A stretch of 64,000 bases of DNA from Parabacteroides sp. TM07-1AC (GTDB lineage Bacteria > Bacteroidota > Bacteroidia > Bacteroidales > Tannerellaceae): NCBI RefSeq assembly GCF_003480915.1, contig NZ_QUKD01000005.1, positions 248,001 through 312,000 of the forward strand, given 5' to 3'. The first letter of the stretch is position 1. Each line of letters opens with the position of its first letter. Positions 8,512 through 16,917 of the stretch are shown piece after piece. The notes under the pieces were generated by a model, which was given only the letters and a program-made list of their open reading frames with translations, was not told the origin of the DNA and ran no database searches. Made by a program: the position numbers and the translations under genes.

Positions 8512-10212
8512 TCAATATCCCGGATTCTGTTTCAGGTTTTCATTGATCAGAACCTCTTTCGTCGGGATCGGCCAGAGATACTGGCGGTCGTTCCACATAC
8601 GCTGAGACATCGAGGCTATCAATCCGGCTTTCTCCATAGCAGAAAAATCAGGGATTCCATCTTCGTCAACCTGTGGAATGCCGGGCCAGAACCACAAACC
8701 TTTATTCACCACTTTCTCCTGTAACAGATTAACAGGATACAACATACCATAATTCGGTCGTGTCAAGGCCTTGCCTGCAATCTTCCATCTGACCAGGTCC
8801 ATATAACGCAATCCTTCTTTTGCAAACTCTACACGCCGTTCCGTGCGCAGGATCGTCCGTAGTTGCTGCTGGTTAGTCGTAGTTACTGCCGGATAGGCAC
8901 TTACATTGGTATAGTCGACACCATACGCTCTTGCACGTACTTGGTTGATCGCATCCAGAACCGACTGATCGATCTGATTCAATTCGATCTTTGCCTCCGC
9001 ATACATTAACAGAACGTCCGCATAACGGATTATGATCTTATCCGGGGCCACATCCTTCCCGTTTTCCAGCCATGTTTCATCAATCCCTTTTTTCCATAAT
9101 AATCCGTTAAAAGATGCGAACTGGGCATTCACACGGGCATCATTGTTCTTTTGCATTTTGCCAGTATTATAGTTCATTACTTCTACGGCATCCGGATGAG
9201 GGTTATATTCAAACCCCAGATGCGGAGTTCCAAATTCAACAATAGTAGCCGTACAACGGGGATCACGGTTCTTGAACGGATCATGCGGATCGAATAAAGG
9301 AGATTCATCAATAGGTAACCCATCCGTACACTCATAGGCAGCAAGCAAATCCCATGAAGGAGCAAAAGCTCCCCAACCTCCGGTATTTCTTGATACTTCA
9401 TTCATCACCGTCCAGTTGCCTAATGTTACTTTATATTCGATAGAACGGGGTAGTAAGAATATGGATTCCTCTGCATTCTTTGTAGAGGACAGGAAAAGGC
9501 CCGCATAATCCGGATACAATTTGTAAATATTTAAATCCATACATTTCTTAGCGGCCTCTGCTACGATTTCCCAATCTCCCATATACAAAGCAAAGCGAGC
9601 TTTCAATGCTAATGCAGCTCCTTTTGTAGCGCGTTGGGAAGAGACTCCTGAATATTTTTCAGGTAACCCCTCGATTGCCTTATCATAATCGGCATAGATC
9701 TTTGGTATAATTTCAGATTTCGGAGTACGTCCGAGTTTAAATGCTTCCTCTATGTCGACCACTTCCGTCACATAAACAACATCTCCGAAATAAGTGACCA
9801 GCCTCGCATAACAAGAAGCCCGCTGGAACAAGGCTTCGGATTCATATTGTTTCAATTTCACCTCCGATATTCCCATGCTTGCTGCCTTATCCATATTAGC
9901 CAAGATCGTATTTGCACGGGCTATGGATTTATATTGGTTAGCCCATAATGTAGTAACATCACCACTTTGACCGTTAAAAGTTCCTTTTATGATTTCCGAA
10001 GGAGTTTCCCGGTAGATAAAATTATCAGTTTTATCTTCATTGTCCAACGGCCAAAAAGAATCTCTATAAAAATCTTTGACAGACATTTCTATTTCCGTTT
10101 CACTGGAGTACCAGTTCTCGCTAGATGCCTGTGACAGTGGATTCAAATCCAATTCATAACATGAATTCAATCCTAAACAGCATCCCAATAATATAACTAA
10201 TGTACGTTTCAT
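8512..10212 (-). CDS. SusD/RagB-family outer-membrane glycan-binding lipoprotein, locus 1
   Basis: A 566-residue SusD-like surface lipoprotein that would bind the target oligosaccharide and act as lid of the adjacent SusC channel. The signal peptide ends LGLNSC, placing the lipidated Cys near residue 18. The N-terminal helical TPR-type core (for example YKSIARANTILANM and RATKGAALALKARFALYMGDW) and the C-terminal SusD signature (ADVLLMYAEAKIELN, then VRWKIAGKALTRPNYG) are clear. It is 12 bp from the end of susC, so the two are cotranscribed. The next gene downstream is separated by a 113-bp gap with a hairpin. The ligand is not readable; the GH29 neighbour points to a fucosylated glycan. Confidence 0.95.
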   Translation of the reverse strand: MKRTLVILLGCCLGLNSCYELDLNPLSQASSENWYSSETEIEMSVKDFYRDSFWPLDNEDKTDNFIYRETPSEIIKGTFNGQSGDVTTLWANQYKSIARANTILANMDKAASMGISEVKLKQYESEALFQRASCYARLVTYFGDVVYVTEVVDIEEAFKLGRTPKSEIIPKIYADYDKAIEGLPEKYSGVSSQRATKGAALALKARFALYMGDWEIVAEAAKKCMDLNIYKLYPDYAGLFLSSTKNAEESIFLLPRSIEYKVTLGNWTVMNEVSRNTGGWGAFAPSWDLLAAYECTDGLPIDESPLFDPHDPFKNRDPRCTATIVEFGTPHLGFEYNPHPDAVEVMNYNTGKMQKNNDARVNAQFASFNGLLWKKGIDETWLENGKDVAPDKIIIRYADVLLMYAEAKIELNQIDQSVLDAINQVRARAYGVDYTNVSAYPAVTTTNQQQLRTILRTERRVEFAKEGLRYMDLVRWKIAGKALTRPNYGMLYPVNLLQEKVVNKGLWFWPGIPQVDEDGIPDFSAMEKAGLIASMSQRMWNDRQYLWPIPTKEVLINENLKQNPGY

Positions 10213-10224
10213 CTTTTCGCTCTT

Positions 10225-13200
10225 TTAAAATTTAACAGATAAACCAAACAACAAAGATGTTGTGATCGGATAAGAAGAACTTCCCATTTCCGGGTCCCAA
10301 CCGCTCGGATATTTACTGATGCAAAACAGATCATTGGCGGCAATATAAACACGAACCTGCTTAATTGTCACTTTTTCAGTCCATGCAGTTGGTAATGTAT
10401 ACCCGAACGTAAGATTCTTCAAACGAAAATAACGGCCTTTAAACATCCAGTAGTCCGACATTGCATAATTGTTACTTGCATTAGCATACGTCAAACGGGG
10501 ATAAAAAGCAGCTGCATTCTGGGTTTCCGTATTCTTTTCACTCCAATAATTGCCATCTATAATGGCAGGAGTATTTCCCCAGTTAGCCTGCAACGGCTGT
10601 ACCATTGCAGAAGACAAACGTGCATTGCGTCGTCCAACCCCTTGAAATGCCAATGAAAAATCAAAACCCTTATAACCTAAGTTCAATGAACCACCATATT
10701 GGAATCTCGGAAGAGAACCGCCCAACAATACACGGTCATATTCCGGTGAAATCTTACCATCCGGAACACCGTCCGGTCCGGAAATATCTTTATATTTCAC
10801 ATCGCCAAGTTGTACGTTATTATTTAATTTAGGACCATTCAGATCTTCTTCTGTCAATATCAGGCCGTCACTCAAATAACCATACCATTCATTAAATTCA
10901 CTGTCTTCCATCTTCACTTGGTCTCCTAAAAATTCCGTACCTCCTAAGTCTCCCATTTTAGAAACAAAATCAGAGAAATTGGCAGAAATGCCATACGTCA
11001 AATCGCCGATCTGATCATTCCAAGCAAGTTCAATGTCATATCCATTGGTATACATTTTACCCGTATTCCGCTGAGGATTGTCAAATCCGACATAATCCGG
11101 AATCTCCAAAGCCAACAACATGTCCTTGGTCTGCTTCTTATAATAATCGGCAGTAAAACGCAAACGATTATTAAAGAACGTAGCGTCCAAACCGACATCG
11201 ACAGAGCTTGTCGTCTCCCAAGATATATTTTCAACCGCGTATGCCCACTGTGCAGCAGATAATTCGGGTACTATCGTTCCATTCTGATAAAACAAGACAT
11301 CACTAAAATTAATAAATGCCTGATATGGATAATACAACGCATTACCATCATTATCCGTAATTCTCTCATTACCCAAAGTACCATAAGAAGCTCTTAATTT
11401 CAGGAAAGACAGCCAGTCTATATCCGCATTTTTCATAAAAGCTTCTTCGCTCATTACCCAACCGGCAGAAAAAGAAGGAAAAACACCCCAACGATAGTCT
11501 GAATGAAAACGGGAAGATCCGTCATAACGCACATTCGCCTGCAACAGATATCGATTATCATAATTATAAACAACACGACCGAACCAGGATTGATAAGCTA
11601 ACTGTACGGCACTTCCACTATTATCCCTAAGATCCAAAGGGCCGATATCCAAATAAGGGAAATTGTTAAGTTCATACTGATCACGTGAAGCCCCTAAGTT
11701 TTCACCAAAATAACGATACGTTTCATAACCAGCCATCACATTTAAATCGTGTTTGCCGAATGTTTTCATATAATTTGCAATTCCCTGGATCGTTACATCA
11801 TAACTATCATTTCTTTTTTCAGACAACTTGGTCGTATTATAACCTTCCATGTAGCCGCCGATTGTATTCGGATCATCTTCCAAAGAATAAGAGACAGTTT
11901 TGCGAAAATCCTTATTCTTAGTAAATGTATAGTTAGGAGCGATCACTCCGGAAATTTTTAATCCTTCAAGAGGTGTGATATTTATGGCTGCACGTCCACC
12001 CACTTTGTTATACCATTCGTCTTTAGAACCTCCCGAGTTTACCATAGCATAAGGATTACAACCATTTTTACCGCTGGCATACTCTCCGTTTGCCCAAACA
12101 GCCGGGTAAATCATCGGGGCCAAACGCATATCTGAAAATGGAGAATAATAGGGCTGATGATTTTTTGTCCGCTTGAAATTGAAGTCTAAAGTTGCCCCTA
12201 AATACTTATTCACCGTAAAATCATTATTTGCACGGATCATAAACCGTTCATAGTAACGGTCTGCATACAATCCATCTACTTTATCATATACAAATGAGGC
12301 ATTCGACTTAACGGCTTTTGAACCTCCTGCCAAACTAATCGTATGTGTCTGTCGAGGAGCTGATCCGTCTAAAATCATACCAACCCAATCCGTCATCGGA
12401 TATTTGTCAGGATCTGTCTGATTATATTTCTCCCAATTATTGACATCATCTTCAGAATAGGCCTGATTCCATCCTCCTGATTTATTATCATTGTAGCGCA
12501 GTTCGTTAGTCGTTTCCAAGAAACGCTTAACACCTACATATTTGGGTTGCTTTGTCGGAATTTCCAAACCATACTCAAAATTATAATCAATTGAAAGACT
12601 TTTTTCTTGAGCTCGCTTCGTTGTAATCAAAATAACACCAGCAGCAGCGCGAGAGCCATAAATAGAAGCTGATGCAGCATCCTTCAACACAGACATACTT
12701 TCGACATCATTCGGGTTCACATCGTTAATACTTCCCGGGACACCATCTATAATAACCAATGGGCTGGTGTCGCCAATCGTTGTGACACCACGTACTTTAA
12801 TACTTCCTGCAGCCGCACCCGGAGCACTATTATCACGTGTCACCGTTACTCCGGCAACAGCACCTTGTAATGCAGTCGACAATTGGGTTGTCTTACGAGA
12901 AGCCAAGGCATCCCCTTTAACAGCTGCTACTGCTCCTGTCAGATCCTTCTTTTTCATGGTTCCATAACCTACTACTACAACCTCATCCAGTATTTCGGTA
13001 TCTTCCCGTAATGTTACAGTCAAATTTGTTTTACCGGAAACAGGCAGTTCCGCAGTCGCATAACCAATAAAGGAGAATATCAATGTTGAATTCGGAGCAA
13101 CCGATAAAGTGAAATGCCCGTCGATATCAGTTATACTACCGTTAGTAGTTCCCTTTTCTACCACATTGGCTCCAATAACAGGGTCACCATTCTGATCCAA

Positions 13201-13611
13201 AACTTTACCTGTTACCTTTTTAGACACCTGCTGGTTATTATCAGTAAGCGCCTCCCTTTTAATAAGAGTTATATTCTTACCCACCATTTTATAGGTCACA
13301 CCTGTACCCTCAAATATCTTGTTTAACACTTCAGAGACGGATTCGTTATTAGCAGTCAGAGAAACTTTTCTGCTTACGTTTACGTCATTCTTGTCATACA
13401 CAAACAAATAATCGGTCTGTTTTTCTATTTCACTAATCACTTTCTGAATAGAAAAATCGTTAGCTTGTATTGAGACTTTTGTATTCTGTGAGTTGGCTTC
13501 TACTGCAAAAAGTGTATAAATGCAAGTAAACAAAGCTACAATAGTGATCTTCATAATACGAAATGTATGTTTAATTTCACGTATAGATTGTCTGTACAAA
13601 ATATAATTCAT
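10225..13611 (-). CDS. SusC/RagA-family TonB-dependent transporter with STN domain, locus 1
   Basis: A 1128-residue TonB-dependent outer-membrane channel for oligosaccharides. Order of domains: signal region, STN domain at about 45-115 (FSIQKVISEIEKQTDYLFVY), a carboxypeptidase-regulatory-like domain at about 135-215 (GANVVEKGTTNGSITD), the TonB box and plug (DEVVVVGYGTMKKKDLTGAV then DVESMSVLKDAASASIYGSR), and a 22-strand barrel ending LLFGLSVKF. The STN domain is the part that contacts FecR in such systems, matching the adjacent fecR/ECF pair. The pre-signal stretch KHTFRIMKIT is shared with the SusC of locus 2, so I keep the long start; ATG at 13554 is an alternative. The leader contains a hairpin (13676-13703). 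Confidence 0.95.
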   Translation of the reverse strand: MNYILYRQSIREIKHTFRIMKITIVALFTCIYTLFAVEANSQNTKVSIQANDFSIQKVISEIEKQTDYLFVYDKNDVNVSRKVSLTANNESVSEVLNKIFEGTGVTYKMVGKNITLIKREALTDNNQQVSKKVTGKVLDQNGDPVIGANVVEKGTTNGSITDIDGHFTLSVAPNSTLIFSFIGYATAELPVSGKTNLTVTLREDTEILDEVVVVGYGTMKKKDLTGAVAAVKGDALASRKTTQLSTALQGAVAGVTVTRDNSAPGAAAGSIKVRGVTTIGDTSPLVIIDGVPGSINDVNPNDVESMSVLKDAASASIYGSRAAAGVILITTKRAQEKSLSIDYNFEYGLEIPTKQPKYVGVKRFLETTNELRYNDNKSGGWNQAYSEDDVNNWEKYNQTDPDKYPMTDWVGMILDGSAPRQTHTISLAGGSKAVKSNASFVYDKVDGLYADRYYERFMIRANNDFTVNKYLGATLDFNFKRTKNHQPYYSPFSDMRLAPMIYPAVWANGEYASGKNGCNPYAMVNSGGSKDEWYNKVGGRAAINITPLEGLKISGVIAPNYTFTKNKDFRKTVSYSLEDDPNTIGGYMEGYNTTKLSEKRNDSYDVTIQGIANYMKTFGKHDLNVMAGYETYRYFGENLGASRDQYELNNFPYLDIGPLDLRDNSGSAVQLAYQSWFGRVVYNYDNRYLLQANVRYDGSSRFHSDYRWGVFPSFSAGWVMSEEAFMKNADIDWLSFLKLRASYGTLGNERITDNDGNALYYPYQAFINFSDVLFYQNGTIVPELSAAQWAYAVENISWETTSSVDVGLDATFFNNRLRFTADYYKKQTKDMLLALEIPDYVGFDNPQRNTGKMYTNGYDIELAWNDQIGDLTYGISANFSDFVSKMGDLGGTEFLGDQVKMEDSEFNEWYGYLSDGLILTEEDLNGPKLNNNVQLGDVKYKDISGPDGVPDGKISPEYDRVLLGGSLPRFQYGGSLNLGYKGFDFSLAFQGVGRRNARLSSAMVQPLQANWGNTPAIIDGNYWSEKNTETQNAAAFYPRLTYANASNNYAMSDYWMFKGRYFRLKNLTFGYTLPTAWTEKVTIKQVRVYIAANDLFCISKYPSGWDPEMGSSSYPITTSLLFGLSVKF

Positions 13612-13675
13612 AATTTTGTAGTTAATAAGTTGTTAGTACTTCGATAAATATCCCAGTTCGGGGTTCTAACCCATA

Positions 13676-13703
13676 ACCGGTAAGCGTTGGCGCGCTTGCC
13701 GGT
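13676..13703 (-). promoter_or_regulatory. Hairpin in the fecR-susC gap, locus 1
   Basis: ACCGGTAAGCG (13676-13686) pairs with CGCTTGCCGGT (13693-13703), 11 bp with one mismatch and a 6-nt loop, in the leader of susC. On the plus strand it is followed by TTTTT, but both flanking genes are on the minus strand, where the next bases are not T-rich. A leader structure or attenuator of susC is more likely than a plain terminator. Confidence 0.55.
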
Positions 13704-13765
13704 TTTTCATATACTTTTTACGTTTGTGTCATAGGCGATCAGATTTTAAAGGTTACACAATAAAG

Positions 13766-14701
13766 TCAATTAATAGTAATCAGATTCTTCTCCTCATCTT
13801 TCTTATAAGTGAAATGATTTGTCAATTGCAGAACTCTCAGGATATGATCCAAACCATCCCTCGTCCGGAACTTACCCGTACAATGCCGTTTGTTCTCCAG
13901 TACGGATTTATTTTTTACATCGATGTTTACATCAAAATATAATTTCAGTTTATCCAGTACTTCGGTAAGCGGCTCATCAAAATAGAGAATACCTTCGCGC
14001 CAGAGGTAATAATCCTTACTTTCTATGGGAACAACCGATAGCCCGTTATTCCCAAGCACGGCACGATTGTTGGGAGCAAGAGACAGGACACGGGCTGTTA
14101 TACGATCCGATATTTCGACTTTTCCTGTTAACAGGGCTGTCTCAAATTCCTTCGATTGCTTATAGGCATTTACATTAAAGGAGGTACCCAATGCCTTAAT
14201 ATCATATATAGATGTCGAAACAATAAATGGTTTTTCCTTATTGGCCTTTACTTCAAAAAAACCTTCACCTTCCAGGGTTACCTGCCGTTTTCCCTCAACG
14301 AAGCGAGTAGGAAAATTCAGTGTACTTCCGGCATTCAGCCAGACTTTAGAGCCATCGGCCAGTATCAACTGTGCATTCTGTCCGGCCGGCACATGTACGG
14401 TCTGCATGGCAATATCTTCTTCCGTGCCCGGATTGAACCAGTAATTCAACGTAAATCCCAAAACAAAAACAGCAGCAATCTTCACCGCCTCCCGCATAAT
14501 ACTCCGCCACCTGAACTTTCCTTTCAGCGACAGTGTGACAGTTTCCGGTTCTTCGTGCCAGAAACCAATTTCATACAAACGGCACAGCTGCTGATAATGT
14601 TTCATATTTGCCGCATCAGCATCCAGCCATTCCGTGATCAGGCGGGACTGTCCTTCCGTTGTACGACCTTCAAAATATAATTGTAATAGTTTATCGTCCA
14701 T
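13766..14701 (-). CDS. FecR-family anti-sigma factor, locus 1
   Basis: A 311-residue inner-membrane sigma regulator. The N-terminal ~65 residues form the cytoplasmic anti-sigma part (LLQLYFEGRTTEGQ...ITEWL), a single membrane segment follows at about 72-90 (AVKIAAVFVLGFTLNYWF), and the periplasmic part has the FecR domain (VPAGQNAQLILADGSKVWLN, then GEGFFEV, then ALGTSFNVNAY) and the C-terminal DUF4974/STN-like region. It would hold the adjacent ECF sigma inactive until the SusC STN domain signals substrate uptake. It lies between the ECF gene and susC, with an unusual inverted repeat and a candidate ECF promoter just upstream. Confidence 0.95.
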   Translation of the reverse strand: MDDKLLQLYFEGRTTEGQSRLITEWLDADAANMKHYQQLCRLYEIGFWHEEPETVTLSLKGKFRWRSIMREAVKIAAVFVLGFTLNYWFNPGTEEDIAMQTVHVPAGQNAQLILADGSKVWLNAGSTLNFPTRFVEGKRQVTLEGEGFFEVKANKEKPFIVSTSIYDIKALGTSFNVNAYKQSKEFETALLTGKVEISDRITARVLSLAPNNRAVLGNNGLSVVPIESKDYYLWREGILYFDEPLTEVLDKLKLYFDVNIDVKNKSVLENKRHCTGKFRTRDGLDHILRVLQLTNHFTYKKDEEKNLITIN

Positions 14702-14720
14702 ATTCTTTTGCTTTACATAT

Positions 14721-14751
14721 ATAAGACGACAGCTGGAGAAAGTTCACTAGT
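14721..14751 (-). promoter_or_regulatory. Candidate ECF-dependent promoter of fecR, locus 1
   Basis: On the minus strand ACTAGT (14751-14746) is followed 17 bp later by CGTC (14728-14725) and then TTATATA. The same arrangement, ACTAGT, 18 bp, CGTC then ATATA, lies before fecR of locus 2. CGTC is a typical ECF -10 core. Assigning ACTAGT as the upstream element is inference from this two-locus match. Confidence 0.4.
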
Positions 14752-14753
14752 AC

Positions 14754-14799
14754 CGGACGAAAAAAAAATTTCATTCGAATGAAACTATTTTTTCGTCCG
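14754..14799. repeat. Nested inverted repeat between ECF sigma and fecR, locus 1
   Basis: CGGACGAAAAAA (14754-14765) is perfectly complementary to TTTTTTCGTCCG (14788-14799). Inside it sits the 16-bp palindrome TTTCATTCGAATGAAA (14769-14784), and a further partial copy, CGAATGAAAC, follows at 14798. On the minus strand the outer stem follows the ECF stop by 13 bp, so it may terminate or attenuate transcription into fecR. Confidence 0.7.
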
Positions 14800-14812
14800 A
14801 ATGAAACCCAAT

Positions 14813-15361
14813 TCAATTAAGCAGGAAATAAATCAAAGGCAGATAATCTTTTAAAGAAATGCGTAACGCTTTCAATGCTTTTGCTATATGATAATCGACT
14901 CCTTTTACCGTGATACCCAGTGCTTCGGCAATTTCCTTGCCGGATTTCTGCTCGAAACGACTCATCATAAAAACCTTGCGGGTCTGCGAAGGCAGTTCTT
15001 CTAAAGTCCTGGTTAAGATCTGTTGGATCTCTTCTGAGAAAATATCATTCGGGTTACAGGCTTCAAGCGTCGAAATACGGATAGATAATTCCCGTTGTTG
15101 CCATGCCGCCATGGCTTCAAAGGCTTCTTCTATACTGATCTGCTTTTTCAAATAGTCAAGTGATTTATGTTTGAGTATGGTCAATAACAGAGCAAGAGGC
15201 TTCTCAACAGGCTCCTTTTTCATCGTTTCCCACAGCTTGATAAGAGATTCCGTTGCTATATCTTCAGCCACCTGGTCATTACGAACATACAACCGGGCAA
15301 AGCGGTATGTCTTATCATAATGCTTCACATATATATTGTTAAATCGTTCGATCTCTGACAT
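14813..15361 (-). CDS. ECF-type RNA polymerase sigma factor, locus 1
   Basis: A 182-residue sigma-70 family factor of the Bacteroidetes extracytoplasmic-function group. Region 2 (FNNIYVKHYDKTYRFARLYV...AEDIATESLIKLWE) contacts the -10 element, and region 4 (TRTLEELPSQTRKVFMMSRF...GKEIAEALGITVKGVDYHI) contacts the -35 element. It is followed by fecR and susC, the classical trans-envelope signalling order, and so should drive locus 1 when its substrate is transported. It is divergent from the HU-like/ECF operon of locus 2 across a 295-bp gap. Minus-strand TAnnTTTG boxes occur at 15391-15384, 15422-15415 and 15432-15425. Confidence 0.95.
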   Translation of the reverse strand: MSEIERFNNIYVKHYDKTYRFARLYVRNDQVAEDIATESLIKLWETMKKEPVEKPLALLLTILKHKSLDYLKKQISIEEAFEAMAAWQQRELSIRISTLEACNPNDIFSEEIQQILTRTLEELPSQTRKVFMMSRFEQKSGKEIAEALGITVKGVDYHIAKALKALRISLKDYLPLIYFLLN

Positions 15362-15414
15362 TGTTATAATAGTATAGACAATACAAACTTACATAAATAT
15401 CCCAAACTGCAATA

Positions 15415-15432
15415 CAAACGTAATCAAATATA
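15415..15432 (-). promoter_or_regulatory. Possible -7 boxes for the ECF sigma gene, locus 1
   Basis: Read on the minus strand, TACGTTTG (15422-15415) and TATATTTG (15432-15425) both fit TAnnTTTG and lie 54-71 bp upstream of the ECF start. A third box, TAAGTTTG, is at 15391-15384. Which is used cannot be decided from sequence. Confidence 0.4.
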
Positions 15433-15509
15433 ATAGACAGATAGCATGAATTATCCTCCAGCAAGATTAAATTACCTCGCAGACTGTATAGGTTTACTGG
15501 AATATATTG

Positions 15510-15517
15510 TACATTTG
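15510..15517 (+). promoter_or_regulatory. Possible -7 box (TACATTTG) for the HU/ECF operon, locus 2
   Basis: TACATTTG fits TAnnTTTG. If used, transcription would start near 15524, and the 22-bp-spaced repeat array at 15535-15627 would lie in the 5' untranslated leader. Confidence 0.4.
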
Positions 15518-15534
15518 TATTGATTCCCTATTCA

Positions 15535-15627
15535 TATCACAGCTGTGATACAAAAGAAACTCAACTGTGATACAAACGGAATCCAACTGTGATATGAAAG
15601 AAACACAGCTGTGATATGCAATAAAAC
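15535..15627. repeat. Four-copy array on an exact 22-bp grid, motif CARCTGTGATAY
   Basis: The motif CARCTGTGATA(C/T) begins at 15540, 15562, 15584 and 15606, so the three intervals are all exactly 22 bp. The first copy lies in the 16-bp perfect palindrome TATCACAGCTGTGATA (15535-15550), and the last in the palindrome CACAGCTGTG. The sequence between motifs is less conserved and A-rich. It lies 30-120 bp before the HU-like gene, in the control region shared by the two divergent loci. Confidence 0.9.
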
Positions 15628-15656
15628 TGTTAAATAACCTTTTATCAGAAATTATT

Positions 15657-16265
15657 ATGGGAGCTAAATACGCTTTATATGAGAATCCTAATCCCAGAAA
15701 AGATGGGAAGAAACAGCCTCTACATGCTCGAATCGTGCCTAAAGGGACAATCCGTACACCGGAAATTGCAGAAGAGATAGCCGATAGCTGTGGTTATTCC
15801 ACGGCTACGACCAAAGGAATGCTGGATGCTCTAGCAAAAGTGATTTCCAAGAACCTACGCAGAGGATATACTGTGGAACTGGATGATCTCGGCTCATTCT
15901 CTATCTCGCTGAAATGCCGTCCGGTAATGGACAAGAAGGAATTACGTTCCTGGTCAGTACATTTCAATAATGTCCATTTTAAAGGAAGCAAAAAGTTGAA
16001 AGAACAGTTGAAACCCCTAGACCTGGAACGTGATTCTCAAGCCGGAGCTACTCGTTATTCTCCGGAACAACGTAAAGGCCGGATGCTGAACTCTATGGAA
16101 GGGAAAGAATACTTTACGGCTGCACAATATATGCGTTTGAACGGATGTAACCGTTCCACTACCATACGCGATCTGAACGAGTTGATCGAAGATGAGAAAA
16201 TAAAAAAACTCGGTCATGGAAAAACTGTATTATATGTATCTGTAAAGGGAAAGGAGAAGGTATGA
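15657..16265 (+). CDS. HU-like DNA-binding protein with C-terminal winged-helix-like region
   Basis: A 202-residue protein whose first ~130 residues resemble the HU/IHF-related histone-like family of Bacteroidetes (TPEIAEEIADSCGYSTATT, then a beta-arm region GYTVELDDLGSFSISLK). The last ~60 residues (AAQYMRLNGCNRSTTIRDLN, then GHGKTVLYV) look like a winged helix-turn-helix. The C-terminal extension is longer than the usual ~150-residue HU-like protein. Its stop overlaps the ECF start by 4 bp (ATGA), so the two are translationally coupled. Binding to the repeat array just upstream is an attractive but untested idea. The name HU-like is secure; the winged-helix reading is moderate. Confidence 0.85.
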   Translation: MGAKYALYENPNPRKDGKKQPLHARIVPKGTIRTPEIAEEIADSCGYSTATTKGMLDALAKVISKNLRRGYTVELDDLGSFSISLKCRPVMDKKELRSWSVHFNNVHFKGSKKLKEQLKPLDLERDSQAGATRYSPEQRKGRMLNSMEGKEYFTAAQYMRLNGCNRSTTIRDLNELIEDEKIKKLGHGKTVLYVSVKGKEKV

Positions 16266-16825
16266 CACAACTCTCAGGAATAGAGAATGCTACATTCTCA
16301 AAAATCTATCTGATCTATTTTCCTAAGCTTGTACGTTTTGCACGGGAATATGTAATATCTATTGAAGATGCGGAAAACATCGTACAGGATATTTTCATGT
16401 ATCTTTGGGAACACCGGGATATGCTGGATTCCCTGACCAATCCGAATGCCTTTCTGTTTACTCTGACAAAAAACAGATGTATTGATTTCTATCGTCACAA
16501 AACATTCATAGACAGCAAGAATGAATCGCTGGATAACCTTCCGGAAAGAGAACTAAAATTAAAAATGGAGGCATTGATGCAATTCGATGAAAACATTTTT
16601 ACGGAGAAGGAAATAGAAGACTTACTGGCTAAAGCAATCGAACACCTGCCGGAGAAATGCCGGCAGGTGTTCATTCTGAGCAGAATGAATGGTTTAAAAT
16701 ATGAAGAGATAGCCACACAAATGGATATTTCCGTCCATACTGTGCAAAACCACATTGTAACCGCTATACGTAAACTGAAAGTTGAGCTAAAGGACTATCT
16801 CCCTCTCTTTGTTTTCATCATCTAA
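16262..16825 (+). CDS. ECF-type RNA polymerase sigma factor, locus 2
   Basis: A 187-residue ECF sigma factor with region 2 (FSKIYLIYFPKLVRFAREYV...AENIVQDIFMYLWE) and region 4 (AIEHLPEKCRQVFILSRMN...YEEIATQMDISVHTVQNHI). Its ATG overlaps the HU-like gene's TGA, so it is in that operon. It is followed after 92 bp by fecR. A candidate promoter resembling that of locus 1 sits in this gap, which suggests the sigma factor controls the genes behind it. It shares the family's C-terminal LKDYLPL motif with the locus 1 sigma factor but is otherwise quite different, so the two loci are probably separately regulated. Confidence 0.95.
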   Translation: MTQLSGIENATFSKIYLIYFPKLVRFAREYVISIEDAENIVQDIFMYLWEHRDMLDSLTNPNAFLFTLTKNRCIDFYRHKTFIDSKNESLDNLPERELKLKMEALMQFDENIFTEKEIEDLLAKAIEHLPEKCRQVFILSRMNGLKYEEIATQMDISVHTVQNHIVTAIRKLKVELKDYLPLFVFII

Positions 16826-16863
16826 AATCTTTTTCAAAAAAAATTTACTTTTTTCTGTTTCCG

Positions 16864-16896
16864 ACTAGTAGATGGCCGGAACTTATCCGTCATATA
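16864..16896 (+). promoter_or_regulatory. Candidate ECF-dependent promoter of fecR, locus 2
   Basis: ACTAGT (16864-16869), an 18-bp spacer and CGTC (16888-16891) followed by ATATA repeat the arrangement seen before fecR of locus 1 (spacer 17). A poly-A/T tract precedes both. Inference by comparison of two sites only. Confidence 0.4.
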
Positions 16897-16917
16897 AACA
16901 GAACAAGCACTAATAAC

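Noticed and set aside
15535..15627. CRISPR array
   Set aside because: The 22-bp period is too short for repeat plus spacer, the between-motif sequence is similar rather than unique, and no cas gene is present. The same holds for the arrays at 30436, 53098, 53252 and 57262.
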